Counted from the stretch's first letter, positions 51,928 to 60,813 are shown. The stretch: DNA of 64,000 bases from an uncultured Eubacteriales bacterium (GCA_934526185.1 CAKTAA010000003.1:1-64000), one strand, 5' to 3'. Notes: a model not told the origin generated them from the sequence alone. Numbers and translations: made by a program.

Positions 51928-52683
51928 TCACAGCAGGCGCAGATTTTCAAGCCTGCGCATCATATCCGGATCCCTCACCGTACGGAGCAGACTCCAGGCG
52001 GAAAATTTTACTGGAATGTCCCTGTTTACAATTTTTTTTGTATTTTTAAGCGTTTCCGCCGAAAGCTCGCTCAGCCTGTCGGCAAGCAGAAGTGCCTGTT
52101 CCGCCGCCTTTGCCGTGCCGGAAATCCTGCCGGTTATTCCCATACGGCTGGCCTCCTCCGCAGAGATTCGTTCGTTGGTCAGGCAGATTCTCTTTGCGGC
52201 CGCAGCTCCGCAGGACCGGCTGATAAGTGTCAGCGTACCGTCCCCCATCAGACCGCCGTACTGCGGATCCGGCAGCCAGAGCCATGTGTCGGGCGATGCC
52301 GTCCGAAAATCACATGCCATGGCAATGGATACTGCCGAACCGATGACTGCGCCGGAAAGGGCAGCGATATAAATTTTACGGCTTTTCAGAATCGCCTTTA
52401 TCAGACGATGAACCGATCTGACCGCCAGAAACACTTCTCTGCGGCATGAAAAACCGGCAGCAAGCGAACGCAAATCCAGACCGGAGGAAAAAATATCGGG
52501 AAGTCCGCTTTCCAGCACGACGCAGGAGATACAGCTCTCCCGCTCGGCTTCCAGCAGTAAGCGGCGAAGCGTCTCCAAAAAGGAGCGGTCAAACGCATTT
52601 GCTGGCAGGCGCCGCCACGTCAGTATCCGAACACGGCCCCGGGTTATTTTTTCTATTACCTTTTCGTCCATATCGATGACCAT
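51928..52683 (-). CDS. Enoyl-CoA hydratase/isomerase (crotonase) family protein
   Basis: The 251-aa crotonase-fold protein carries VRILTWRRLPANAFDRSFLE, IFSSGLDLRSLAAGF (oxyanion region) and AALSGAVIGSAVSIAMACDF. The acid residues used by classical hydratases are not obvious: the second loop reads WLPDPQYGGLMGDGTLTLIS. So hydration, isomerisation or thioester hydrolysis cannot be chosen between. The start is uncertain: the frame runs to a GTG at 52794 without a ribosome site, whereas the ATG at 52683 is preceded by AAAGGA and a 9-bp hairpin lying between the two. It sits next to the dehydratase/activase genes. Confidence 0.8.
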   Translation of the reverse strand: MVIDMDEKVIEKITRGRVRILTWRRLPANAFDRSFLETLRRLLLEAERESCISCVVLESGLPDIFSSGLDLRSLAAGFSCRREVFLAVRSVHRLIKAILKSRKIYIAALSGAVIGSAVSIAMACDFRTASPDTWLWLPDPQYGGLMGDGTLTLISRSCGAAAAKRICLTNERISAEEASRMGITGRISGTAKAAEQALLLADRLSELSAETLKNTKKIVNRDIPVKFSAWSLLRTVRDPDMMRRLENLRLL

Positions 52684-52711
52684 AGCTTTCGCTTTGCGAA
52701 AGCTTCCTTTC
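52684..52711 (-). promoter_or_regulatory. Hairpin between ribosome site and start codon of the crotonase gene
   Basis: AGCTTTCGC/GCGAAAGCT (52684-52692, 52696-52704; loop of 3) separates the AAAGGA site (52711-52706) from the ATG at 52683. Folding would bring the two to a normal distance. If translation starts at 52794, the hairpin is simply coding. Confidence 0.4.
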
Positions 52712-52936
52712 CTGAGGAATCGGGACATGCTTGGCGGTTCAAATTCGCCAAACGCTTGTGAGAGTTTTATATAATCAAGCTTCGTGTTCTTCACTTTTTA
52801 AGGAGCAGTATTCCGTCATACGGCGTCATGAAAACCGGACGCCGCCGGATACTGTTTTACCGATTTTTCAAACGGACGGACAACCGTTCCGGATGGTACT
52901 GACGCCTCAGATTCCGCAGAATCTTCACCGTATCCG

Positions 52937-54091
52937 TTACAGCATTTCTCCCCCTGTCTCCCCGGCTTTTCTGCGTCCGCATTTTTCGATGAAGCGAAGC
53001 AGCGGTGTTTCATCAAAGGTTCCGGAAACGACATCTGCCGCGGCATGAAAAACCGGCAGCCCGGCGGTTTGAAGACGTCTGCGCATACCGGCCGCAGTAC
53101 GCGGCAGAAAGGAACACCGCCGTTGAAGAAAATTGACCGCCGCACCCGCCCCGCTCTGTTTGATGACGGCAAGAATTCTTTCTTCGCGCCTTTCCTGACG
53201 ATAAAAAATATTTTCTGTAACCGTTCGGGCCAAATCCTCATAAAACGCGGAGGCCGATATCTGTCCGCCGCCGAACATCCACATTTCCTCGAACACAAAG
53301 GCGCAGCCTGTTTTACTTTCAAGCCGGCGGAGAAGATTGTTGTCATACAGCGGCACAAGCCCCATCCAGAACAGGCGGTTGTCTCCGCAGGCATGCCTCC
53401 GCGGCCGGTCCCCCGCCTCCTGATTCAACGCCTGCATCACACAGAGCGCAGACGGACGACCGAGATCGTTTTCCACACAGAAAAGCTTCAGGCATAGACC
53501 ACCCGGCAGAACACCCGGCTGCCGGAGGCGCCGCGCGTCAATATCTCTTTTCAGGCCGAGCGCACGGTTATAGAAGCCGGCAGTTTCTGACACCCCCTGC
53601 CGCTGCCCGAATCGGCGAAGCAGCCACTCTCCCAGCCCGCGCAGCTCGTCGGCTGACGGATTCCCGGAAACAACAAAAAGCGGTATACCATATTTTTTGT
53701 GCAGCGCCTTGCACAGCTCAACCGCTCCCGTACACGGATACTCCGTCGCTGCTTCAGCCGACGGTTTTGGGAGCAGTCCGGCTTCAATCAGGGAAAAAAA
53801 GGCTTGCTGGTAGGAGCAGGTTCCGTCTGGGAGCAGAGCATCCGAGTTACTGGGAATCAGACGCGCACCGGCACAAAGTCCTACGATTCTGTCGATATAA
53901 AGCACTTCCGCATCGACAAGCGCCGTAAGCGCAGACGGTATGTAATAGGTACACAATACATACGGACGCCCTTCGTAAATTTTCAGCAGCGTGTCTCTCT
54001 GTGACGCAAGGTAAACGGCCAGTGCACAGCCTTCCCCTGCCGCCGTGGCGTATCTGAGCATCATTTCCAGTCGCGTAAGAAGCTTATCCAT
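52937..54091 (-). CDS. 2-hydroxyacyl-CoA dehydratase / benzoyl-CoA reductase-like subunit (beta-type)
   Basis: The 384-aa protein resembles HgdB/BcrB-type subunits: PYVLCTYYIPSALTALVDAE near the start, LPDGTCSYQQAFFSLIEAGL, YGIPLFVVSGNPSADELRGL, and MWMFGGGQIS late. Several conserved-type cysteines (LCTYYIP, GTCSYQQ, YPCTGAVELC) could hold a [4Fe-4S] cluster. Its start overlaps the activase stop by 8 nt (ATGGATAA), indicating a tightly coupled reductase unit. It is divergent from characterised dehydratases, so the substrate cannot be named. Confidence 0.8.
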   Translation of the reverse strand: MDKLLTRLEMMLRYATAAGEGCALAVYLASQRDTLLKIYEGRPYVLCTYYIPSALTALVDAEVLYIDRIVGLCAGARLIPSNSDALLPDGTCSYQQAFFSLIEAGLLPKPSAEAATEYPCTGAVELCKALHKKYGIPLFVVSGNPSADELRGLGEWLLRRFGQRQGVSETAGFYNRALGLKRDIDARRLRQPGVLPGGLCLKLFCVENDLGRPSALCVMQALNQEAGDRPRRHACGDNRLFWMGLVPLYDNNLLRRLESKTGCAFVFEEMWMFGGGQISASAFYEDLARTVTENIFYRQERREERILAVIKQSGAGAAVNFLQRRCSFLPRTAAGMRRRLQTAGLPVFHAAADVVSGTFDETPLLRFIEKCGRRKAGETGGEML

Positions 54092-54854
54092 AGCGCACCG
54101 CCATCACCGCCGCGCCCAGTGCCCCCGTTATCTGCGGCTCAAAGGGTATTTTCAGTGCCGGATATTTTTTGCAAAAGCAGTCGGCAACCGCGCCGTTTTT
54201 GGCCACGCCTCCCGTAAGCACCAAAGTGCAGCCGTCCGGAATGTTTCCGGCCAGTGCGAGAATGCGCCCTGCTATGGACTGACAGATTCCCGCAGCAATA
54301 TCCTCGCGTCCGACACCCTTCGAGATGCCGGAGATTACCTCGCTCTCCGCAAATACCGTACAGGTACTGCTGATCGGATATGGCTTTTCCGCCCGCCTCG
54401 CACATTCGGAAAAAGCGTCAAGATCCATCTTCATCACGCCGGCCATCACTTCAAGAAAGCGCCCTGTCCCTGCCGCACACCGATCGTTCATGGCAAAGCT
54501 TTTAACTGTTCCGTCGTCAGACAGCCGAATAACCTTGCTGTCCTGTCCCCCGATATCGATAATGCACCCAGCATTCGGAAACAGGTACCGGACGCCCGCC
54601 GCATGACAGGTAATTTCCGTCAAACTGCGGGCGCCTTCAATATTGCCTCGGCCGTATCCGGTTCCGACAGTACCGCCTATCTCCCGCTCATCCACCCCTG
54701 CCCGTTCGCAAAGGCGGCGCGTAAGCTCACGCGCAGTCTGCGCATGGCTGTATCCGCTTGATTGTGTGAGATAGGATACAGGACGCCCCGCACTGTCCGT
54801 CAATACGGCATTTGCGGAAACGGAACCAATATCGATTCCCAAATAGTACTTCAT
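54084..54854 (-). CDS. Acyl-CoA dehydratase/reductase activase (HgdC/BcrAD-like ATPase)
   Basis: The 256-aa ASKHA-fold ATPase is of the standard single-domain activase length. Motifs: GIDIGSVSANAVL, CIIDIGGQDSKVIRL (about 107-121), NDRCAAGTGRFLEVMA (Cys 126) and SSTCTVFAESEVI (Cys 165). The two cysteines of each monomer hold one [4Fe-4S] cluster across the dimer. It hydrolyses ATP to inject an electron into its partner. It overlaps both neighbours (4 nt and 8 nt), which are the two dehydratase-like subunits, so the three form one enzyme system. GGAG is 8 nt before the ATG. Confidence 0.93.
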   Translation of the reverse strand: MKYYLGIDIGSVSANAVLTDSAGRPVSYLTQSSGYSHAQTARELTRRLCERAGVDEREIGGTVGTGYGRGNIEGARSLTEITCHAAGVRYLFPNAGCIIDIGGQDSKVIRLSDDGTVKSFAMNDRCAAGTGRFLEVMAGVMKMDLDAFSECARRAEKPYPISSTCTVFAESEVISGISKGVGREDIAAGICQSIAGRILALAGNIPDGCTLVLTGGVAKNGAVADCFCKKYPALKIPFEPQITGALGAAVMAVRYG

Positions 54855-56056
54855 AACCGATTCTCCAGACTTTCTGAAAATGCGTCCATGCGGAGCTTCA
54901 TCTGCTGTGCCGAAACGCCTCCCGGATCGATGCAGTCGCCGTACAGCTCAAGACAGGGCAAGCCCTGCCGTACGCAAAGCTCTTTCAGTTCCCATGCCGC
55001 GCCCGGTATGGCACGGCATCCCTGATGCATGAAGATGACTGCGGCCTCTATGTTCATCTCGCGTATGATTTTATTGTAAAGCGTCGGTTTGCCGCCTGAA
55101 TGACCGAGAAGAAAGTGTGACATTACCTTCTGTGCAATTGAAGAGAGCGGACGCCTCTCGTCAAGCGGCTCCCAATAGATATATCCGGTCATGTCAAATG
55201 CGACGGCACATTTGAGCGTCTGCTCAAAATATCGGAGAAGCTCCCCCGAAAACAGCGGTGCGAAGTGTACCCACAGCAGTCTGTGGTACTTTCCGGGCAT
55301 CGGCACCCGGCTCTCCAGCTCCTCCCTGTACGCCCGCGCAATACGGGCTCCTTCGGCGGAACCAAGCAGAAAGGTCAAGCCGAACAGATTGCGCAGCGCC
55401 AAATTGCCGCAAAAAAGAAGATTTTGGCTCCGCATACAGTTTGCGCGTACAAGCTCGTCTCTCGCTTCGTTTGAAAGATGCACGGCTTCCTCCAGCTCCG
55501 CGCGTCCAAAGCTCCTGCCCATTCTTCTCAGAAAAAAGCCGCACAGCTTCGCAAGCCTTTTCCGCATCAGCCGTCTGTTCTCCGGCGTATCAAGATACGG
55601 CACTTCCAAGAGAAACACCTCGGTTCCGTGCCGCTCCCGCAGATACCGCGCCATCGCTGTTCCGCCGTCACATATATGCGAGGAAAGAACCGCCGTTTTC
55701 GGCGGAGGCAGCATGCCGCTCTCCAGAGCCCCTATCACCGCCTTGTGATAGGAGCAGACACCCACAGGAAACCCCGCTGAGTGCGCGTATGCAATCTGAC
55801 CGGCAGCCAGCCCCAGCGTCGACATCCAGCCCGACATAAGCTCTATGTGAACAGGAATGCATCCGGCGGCATACAGCAGCTCTGTCGGCATGACCATATT
55901 GGTCCAAACAACGGACTCCGTTTTTTTCCACACCGTGTCGGAAAACAGTCTGCTCTGATAGCTGACGAGCAGGCGCGCGGCATTCAGCTCCATCTGTGCG
56001 GAGGCGCCTCCCGCCAGCCGCATCCGCTGTCTCCATATTTCTGCGGTCGTCACAAC
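54851..56056 (-). CDS. 2-hydroxyacyl-CoA dehydratase / benzoyl-CoA reductase-like subunit (alpha-type)
   Basis: The 401-aa protein fits the HgdA/HgdB family: NMVMPTELLYAAGCIPVHIE, FPVGVCSYHKAVIGALESGM, VLSSHICDGGTAMARYL, VFLLEVPYLDTPENRR, and near the end IFMHQGCRAIPGAAWELKEL and YGDCIDPGG. Cysteines at the three standard cluster-ligand positions are kept, so it probably binds the active-site [4Fe-4S] cluster. GTG at 56056 with GAGG 6 nt upstream is chosen; an ATG at 56131 has no ribosome site and adds a basic stretch of low quality. Its stop overlaps the activase start. Confidence 0.83.
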   Translation of the reverse strand, partial: VVTTAEIWRQRMRLAGGASAQMELNAARLLVSYQSRLFSDTVWKKTESVVWTNMVMPTELLYAAGCIPVHIELMSGWMSTLGLAAGQIAYAHSAGFPVGVCSYHKAVIGALESGMLPPPKTAVLSSHICDGGTAMARYLRERHGTEVFLLEVPYLDTPENRRLMRKRLAKLCGFFLRRMGRSFGRAELEEAVHLSNEARDELVRANCMRSQNLLFCGNLALRNLFGLTFLLGSAEGARIARAYREELESRVPMPGKYHRLLWVHFAPLFSGELLRYFEQTLKCAVAFDMTGYIYWEPLDERRPLSSIAQKVMSHFLLGHSGGKPTLYNKIIREMNIEAAVIFMHQGCRAIPGAAWELKELCVRQGLPCLELYGDCIDPGGVSAQQMKLRMDAFSESLENRL

Positions 56057-56233
56057 AGTCCTCTTTCTCCGGTTTCTCCGGCATTTTTTCCCGGTTGTAT
56101 GTATGCAGCGTTTTGATCGTCCGGCAAACATCCAAGGCGGATAATTTTTGAAGCTTGTCTGTCCGAGCTTTTGCAGAAACGGCAGCTCTTTTTACAGCAG
56201 CAATTTATGCCCGGCTTTCTGCGATTTGAGCTT

Positions 56234-57202
56234 TTACGGCATCCCGCCGAATCGCAGACATTCCGCAAAGGCCTCCAGACGGAGACGGCTGTGTGCAGAT
56301 ATCCTCTGCGGAAACGACTCCTCCAGCACCAAAAGTCTTTTTTCCTCGTTTTCACACAGCCGTGCGACAGCGGGTGCGGAAAACATACTGAAATCACAGT
56401 GTCTGGACACAATACAAATGACAGCCCGGGCATTCCGGATTAGCTCTCTTGCGTACGCTTCATAAAAAAGCATCCGCGGGCAAGCGGGAGCTCTCCCGCC
56501 GTTCAGAACTGCGTCGCCGCGGTTCGTTTGAAAGCAGGTATTGAAAGCAAGCGTCTCTTCTCCGAAAAGCTTCCGCATCTCCTCCGCATAATTCTGCGGA
56601 AGAGCGGAGGCCAGCACGAGAATTTCTTTTCCGGAAAGCTTTTCGCCGCGGTTTTCGCAGGAAAAAAAACTGTACAGGCTCTGGTCCCCCGATATCCGGA
56701 CACGAAAGGTTACCCGCTCCTTAGGCTGAATACCTTCTGCCGCACCCACAGGTCTTTGCGTTTTTCTAATCAGCAAACGCGGCTGTTTCCTGCATACTGT
56801 ACCGTAATTTTCCGCCGTGCGGGGCGTGCGGCCGCCCGGCGTAGCTACGGAAAGCTCCTGTGGGATTCCGAATCTGCTCGCCAGAGAGTCAAACATTTCG
56901 GATGCATTTGTCATCGACGCGTCATAGCCGGATACCTCCAGCATAAAAATAAAGATATCCGGAGCCAGCAGGCGGATTCTGTCATACAGCCGCTGGCTCC
57001 CGCTGCAGCAGTTGGTCAGAAGGACGCCGTCATATGCCGTAAAGTCAATTTTTTCGCCGTGGAGAACATAACCGCACAGATTCTGGGGAAATACGCCGTA
57101 CTCCCGTCCCTCCGCGGCGTCAGAGGCGCAGATCATTTCGTATCCCATGCGGCGCAGCGTCCCGTGAGGGACAAAGGAGCAGAAATATAACAGTTTTGGC
57201 AT
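56234..57202 (-). CDS. Divergent HgdB-like protein, third dehydratase-type subunit
   Basis: The 322-aa protein starts with LLYFCSFVPHGTLRRMGYEM and has VLLTNCCSGSQRLYDRIRLL, EILVLASALPQNYAEEMRKL and, at the end, YARELIRNARAVICIVSRHC, then RLLVLEESFPQRISAHSRLR. The order and the C-terminal pattern match the two half-domains of HgdB, with a shorter middle. Cysteines survive at both cluster positions. AGAGG lies about 9 nt before the ATG. It is the first gene of the dehydratase block. It may be a second electron-accepting subunit or a structural partner; similarity is weak enough that another activity is possible. Confidence 0.65.
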   Translation of the reverse strand: MPKLLYFCSFVPHGTLRRMGYEMICASDAAEGREYGVFPQNLCGYVLHGEKIDFTAYDGVLLTNCCSGSQRLYDRIRLLAPDIFIFMLEVSGYDASMTNASEMFDSLASRFGIPQELSVATPGGRTPRTAENYGTVCRKQPRLLIRKTQRPVGAAEGIQPKERVTFRVRISGDQSLYSFFSCENRGEKLSGKEILVLASALPQNYAEEMRKLFGEETLAFNTCFQTNRGDAVLNGGRAPACPRMLFYEAYARELIRNARAVICIVSRHCDFSMFSAPAVARLCENEEKRLLVLEESFPQRISAHSRLRLEAFAECLRFGGMP

Positions 57203-57419
57203 CGGCGTTTTCCTCTCATTAAAATTTCACTTACGGAGCTGTCTCTTGTGTTTCTGCGCTTTCTGATAAAGTCCGCATTTCCCTGTTTAAAATCAGGTTG
57301 AAAAATGATGCTGCCAATGGTATACCGTACATAGCAGACTAAACGGCTGAACTTCAAGATGAGGAAATCTCACGCCGAATGATGTGAAATTTCCGTTCGT
57401 ATAGAAGCAGGACTGGTCC

Positions 57420-57526
57420 GACGCAGCGTTTCTCGCCGCGTAAGTCAGTACAGGTTTCAATCATGTTCAAGTTTTGCGACCGAAGGGGAGCAAAATCTTG
57501 TAGACGCAGCGTTTCTCGCTGCGTAA
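57420..57526. repeat. Direct repeat with internal hairpin (two copies)
   Basis: GACGCAGCGTTTCTCG, then (C/T)(C)GCGTAA-type ends, at 57420-57443 and 57503-57526, differing at one base. In the second copy ACGCAGCG/CGCTGCGT pairs perfectly; in the first one pair is lost. Between them GTTTTGC and GCAAAAT can also pair. Confidence 0.55.
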
Positions 57527-57633
57527 ACGTTCAGTCAAAATCCGCAACGGAAAGAAATGAAAAATACAGTACACGGGAAATTGGTAGGGTTATCGTACAG
57601 CAGCCCTCAAAAATACGGAGGATATACAGTCTC

Positions 57634-58061
57634 ATGCTTTTGAATTACAGAAACTTATCCGTCAGAAATGCTTCACCGGATGATGCCGTACAATTGGCGG
57701 CGCGGCGGTATGACGGAACCGTTATGGCTCATGCCGGTTTTCCGCGGGGACTAAATCAGACGGCGGAGGAACGGCAGAAATAGGTTTCAAGATCTGCGAT
57801 TTTTTAATACACGGCAAGGGGTTTTGCAAAATACTGCTCAGTATGCTCATATCGTCTCTGTTTCGCAATATGGGATATGACAAAATCTTTATTAATATAA
57901 ATGCAGAAAACAAAAGACCTCAGCACGTATACGAAAGGCTTGGATTCCGGAAAATACGAAGCCGGGAAAACTCGCGGAAAAACCAGCTTGGCGAGCTGCA
58001 GTCGTCTGTCGATTACGAATTGTGTCGCGAAAACTTTTTAAGCTTTGTAAATGAATTCTGA
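57634..58061 (+). pseudogene. GNAT acetyltransferase gene with internal deletion and frameshift
   Basis: The first part (57634-57783) reads NLSVRNASPDDAVQLAARRY and TVMAHAGFPRGLNQTAEERQ, then stops. The second part, in another frame from 57783, reads FKICDFLIHGKGFCKILLSM, YDKIFININAENKRPQHVYE and KNQLGELQSSVDYELCRENF. These are the start and end of one GNAT N-acetyltransferase, including the acetyl-CoA-binding GKGFCKILL loop. About 45-50 residues in the middle are missing. It is the only plus-strand gene trace between 41810 and 64000, so it was probably an insertion into, or a neighbour of, the cluster. GGAGG precedes the ATG. Confidence 0.8.
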
Positions 58062-58163
58062 TGAAAGAACGGACTGTCAAGATGCTTTCCGGCATACCAG
58101 TCAGTCGTCGCCGGCAGTTTCCACATGATTTCACCGCGGAGCGCGTAAGGGACGGAAGCTCTT

Positions 58164-59501
58164 TCAGCTTTCGTTCTTTTTCTTTACGGTACCGGTTACG
58201 CCTTTCTCATCTCTTGCTTTGAAGCCCTCGGTAAATTTCCGGATTTTCTGTCGAACGGCCTCCGGTGAGGAAAGCCGGCTGAGCAGGAGGCAGTATTTTT
58301 TGTTCAGCTCCTCCTCCGACAGACAATCATGCATTATCACCGGCTGATAAATGGTATAGTCGTTCCAATCGTAGGATGTCAGCCGGCGGCTGCGGTGCAT
58401 CCTCTCGAAAAGCGGAGTGCCGGGGTACGGCGTCGCCATGGTTATGCTGGCGGCAAAAAGCCCAGTTCGGCTGATAAATTCCTCCAGCTGCTCAAAGACC
58501 TGCGGCGGATCGTCAGGCCATCCGACAATGAAGCTCCCGGTAACGCCGATCCCCTCATCCTGTATTCTCTGAATCATTTCGCCGTATCTGTCAGCGAAAC
58601 GCGCTTTCAGGCCGCTGGGTTCCACCTGTTCCAGCAGATCTCTCCGTATGCCTTCAAAACCGATTAGAACCTGTGAAAGTCCGCTCCGGCGCGCCTCGCG
58701 GATGTTTTCACGCTCCGCCGCAAAAGAGATATCTGTGTTTGCATACCAAGAAAAGCCGCTCTCTCTCATAACATCGGCCAGCATGTGAAAATGCGCGGGA
58801 TCGCTGTAAATGTTGTCGTCGGTTATATAAATCCGGCCCGCTCCCCGCAGCCCATTAATTGCCTGTAGCTCTCTTTCGAGCTGTTCTGCATTTTTTTTGC
58901 GGAATACATCGCCGTACAGACCGCGGACATTGCAGAAGCTGCACCGGTTGCTGCACCCGCGCGAGGACTGCACGGGTATCAGCTTTCTCTCCTCCTCCGA
59001 CAACAGGGAAAATAGCGGAACAGGAGAGGCGCAGAGATTTACAGTCCCCATAGGCTGTTCATAGCACTTTTCGGGACATCCGCGCGCAAAATCCCGCAGG
59101 AAACGCCGGAATATAAGCTCCCCTTCTCCGAGCATCAGTGTGTCGGCGTGCCGCGCCGCCTCCTTCGGCATCGCTTTGGCGTGAACGCCTCCGATGACAA
59201 CATGCGCTCCCCGCCGCCGGTATTCGTCAGCCAGCGCATACGCACGTCTGGCATTGGGCGTGACAGTATACAAGCTTATGACATCGTACGTTCCTTCCGG
59301 TAGAGAACAGAATGCCTCATCTGCCGTCTCAGGCTCATACCCCTCCTGCTCCGCGATAGCTGCCAGAAGGAAGAGCGCCGGCGTTGCGACGCGCCAGCGG
59401 CTGCCAAGCAACCGTTTCTCCTCATCTTCGAAGGAACGGTTGAGCACAAAATCACCGCGCGGGCCCGGCATTGCCGGCGCTGCAAGCAAGATTCTCTTCA
59501 C
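58164..59501 (-). CDS. B12-binding-type radical SAM enzyme 3
   Basis: The 445-aa protein has a cobalamin-binding-like domain (ATPALFLLAAIAEQEGYEPE, VVIGGVHAKAMPKEAARH, LMLGEGELIFRRF) and the radical SAM core CSNRCSFC (Cys 183, 187, 190), then IYITDDNIYSDPAHF and LIGFEGIRRDLLEQV. The start is a GTG at 59501 lying inside the preceding radical SAM gene (50-nt overlap). It is the last of three consecutive paralogues. The tail is Lys-rich. Confidence 0.88.
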   Translation of the reverse strand: MKRILLAAPAMPGPRGDFVLNRSFEDEEKRLLGSRWRVATPALFLLAAIAEQEGYEPETADEAFCSLPEGTYDVISLYTVTPNARRAYALADEYRRRGAHVVIGGVHAKAMPKEAARHADTLMLGEGELIFRRFLRDFARGCPEKCYEQPMGTVNLCASPVPLFSLLSEEERKLIPVQSSRGCSNRCSFCNVRGLYGDVFRKKNAEQLERELQAINGLRGAGRIYITDDNIYSDPAHFHMLADVMRESGFSWYANTDISFAAERENIREARRSGLSQVLIGFEGIRRDLLEQVEPSGLKARFADRYGEMIQRIQDEGIGVTGSFIVGWPDDPPQVFEQLEEFISRTGLFAASITMATPYPGTPLFERMHRSRRLTSYDWNDYTIYQPVIMHDCLSEEELNKKYCLLLSRLSSPEAVRQKIRKFTEGFKARDEKGVTGTVKKKNES

Positions 59502-60813
59502 TGTTTTTCACCCTGTTCCGATTCAGATTTTTAAAGTACAGCAGCCTGTCCCGCGCCGCCTGCGGTGAATAGATCTGACGAAGTGCCTCGCCAAAGCCTC
59601 TTTCCAACTCGTCCACCCGCATTTTTGCAGGCTCCACCACCACATTCCAAAGCGTATAGCTCCCCCAATGTCTGCTCAGAATTCTTCCGTCGGTTTCCAG
59701 CCGGCGATAAAGCTCAGAACCGGGAAACGGCGTCGGCACAGACAGCATCGCACCGTACAGGTGATTTTCCAGAGTAAAATCCACAATCCGCTGAAAAACA
59801 CCGGTATCATCGCCGTCCAATCCCAAAATGAAGGTTCCCCATACGCCGATGCCGTAGGACTGAATGATGGATATTGCCTCGGCATATCCGGAAAGCTGTT
59901 CATATTTCCACTTTTCCATTTCACGAAGCGATGCCGGCTCAATGCTCTCAAAGCCGATCACCAGCTTCCGGCAGCCGGACGCATGCAGAAGCTTCAGAAG
60001 CTCCGGCTTGTAGGCCAGACTGATATCCGTATGGGACATCCAGCGAATGCCGGCCGATGCAAGCTCGCGCAGAAGCGTTTGCGAAAACTTTTTGTCTACC
60101 AGCATGTTGTCATCCGTAAAATAGACATGCGGCCTTTCCTTCATTGATTTGATCGTTTCCAGCTCGGAGAGTACCTGCTCCACGCCTTTGTGGCGGTATT
60201 TCGGTCCGTAGACCTTCGTGGAAGCGCAGAACGCGCAGTTGTGCGGACAGCCGCGGGATATCTGAACCGGAACCGTTCTGTATTTCGCCATATCCAGCAG
60301 GCCGTAAAGCGGCGTCGGGCTCTGTGCAAGATCGATGAGCTCCGTATTCCTGTAAAAACGGTCCGGCCTTCCGTTTCGGCAGTCCGAAAGAAATTTCGGC
60401 CATGTTTTCTCGCCCTCACCGATGAAAACGGTATCAAAATGCTCCGCCGCTTCCTCCGGCAGGTTTGTAGGATGCATGCCGCCGCATACGGTATAAATGC
60501 CGCGCGAACGGAAAAAATCGGAGAGCTCATAGGCACGCGTTGCCTGCTGCGTCATAAAAGACATCCCCACCATGTCGCAGGCAACCGAAAGATCCGTCTC
60601 CTGCGTCTCCTCGTCGATGTAGGATATTTCATTGAAATACGGGGCGGCAATGGCCGCAACGGTCAGCAGCGGGGCGTTCGGGCAGGACATTAGCTCACGC
60701 AGCGAATCGATCTGACTTAAGCTGTCGTATAGCTGCCGGGTACGCAGATTCTCCGCGGAGCGGCCCATCCCGACGCCGCGCGGAGACAGCAGAACAAGTT
60801 TATTCAACTTCAT
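59452..60813 (-). CDS. B12-binding-type radical SAM enzyme 4
   Basis: The 453-aa protein has LVLLSPRGVGMGRSAENLRT, NAPLLTVAAIAAPYFNEISY, TVCGGMHPTNLPEEAAEHFD and IGEGEKTWPKFL in the cobalamin-binding-like half. The core has CPHNCAFC (Cys 189, 193, 196), YFTDDNMLVDKKFS and LVIGFESIEPASLREM. GMSFMTQQATRAYEL is shared with enzyme 5 (VTGMTQQAPRAYEI), marking these two as the closest pair. AAAGGA lies about 13 nt before the ATG. The C-terminal 17 residues overlap the next gene in another frame. Confidence 0.88.
   Translation of the reverse strand: MKLNKLVLLSPRGVGMGRSAENLRTRQLYDSLSQIDSLRELMSCPNAPLLTVAAIAAPYFNEISYIDEETQETDLSVACDMVGMSFMTQQATRAYELSDFFRSRGIYTVCGGMHPTNLPEEAAEHFDTVFIGEGEKTWPKFLSDCRNGRPDRFYRNTELIDLAQSPTPLYGLLDMAKYRTVPVQISRGCPHNCAFCASTKVYGPKYRHKGVEQVLSELETIKSMKERPHVYFTDDNMLVDKKFSQTLLRELASAGIRWMSHTDISLAYKPELLKLLHASGCRKLVIGFESIEPASLREMEKWKYEQLSGYAEAISIIQSYGIGVWGTFILGLDGDDTGVFQRIVDFTLENHLYGAMLSVPTPFPGSELYRRLETDGRILSRHWGSYTLWNVVVEPAKMRVDELERGFGEALRQIYSPQAARDRLLYFKNLNRNRVKNSEENLACSAGNAGPAR

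Larger units (their letters stand above)
57203..58163. other. Region between cluster halves: hairpin repeats and a decayed GNAT gene
   Basis: About 960 bases. A 24-nt direct repeat containing a hairpin occurs at 57420-57443 and 57503-57526, and the plus-strand GNAT pseudogene lies at 57634-58061. I found no convincing promoter for the minus-strand gene starting at 57202. Confidence 0.6.

Noticed and set aside
57420..57526. Possible short CRISPR-like array
   Set aside because: Only two copies, imperfect, 83 nt apart, with no cas genes in the window.
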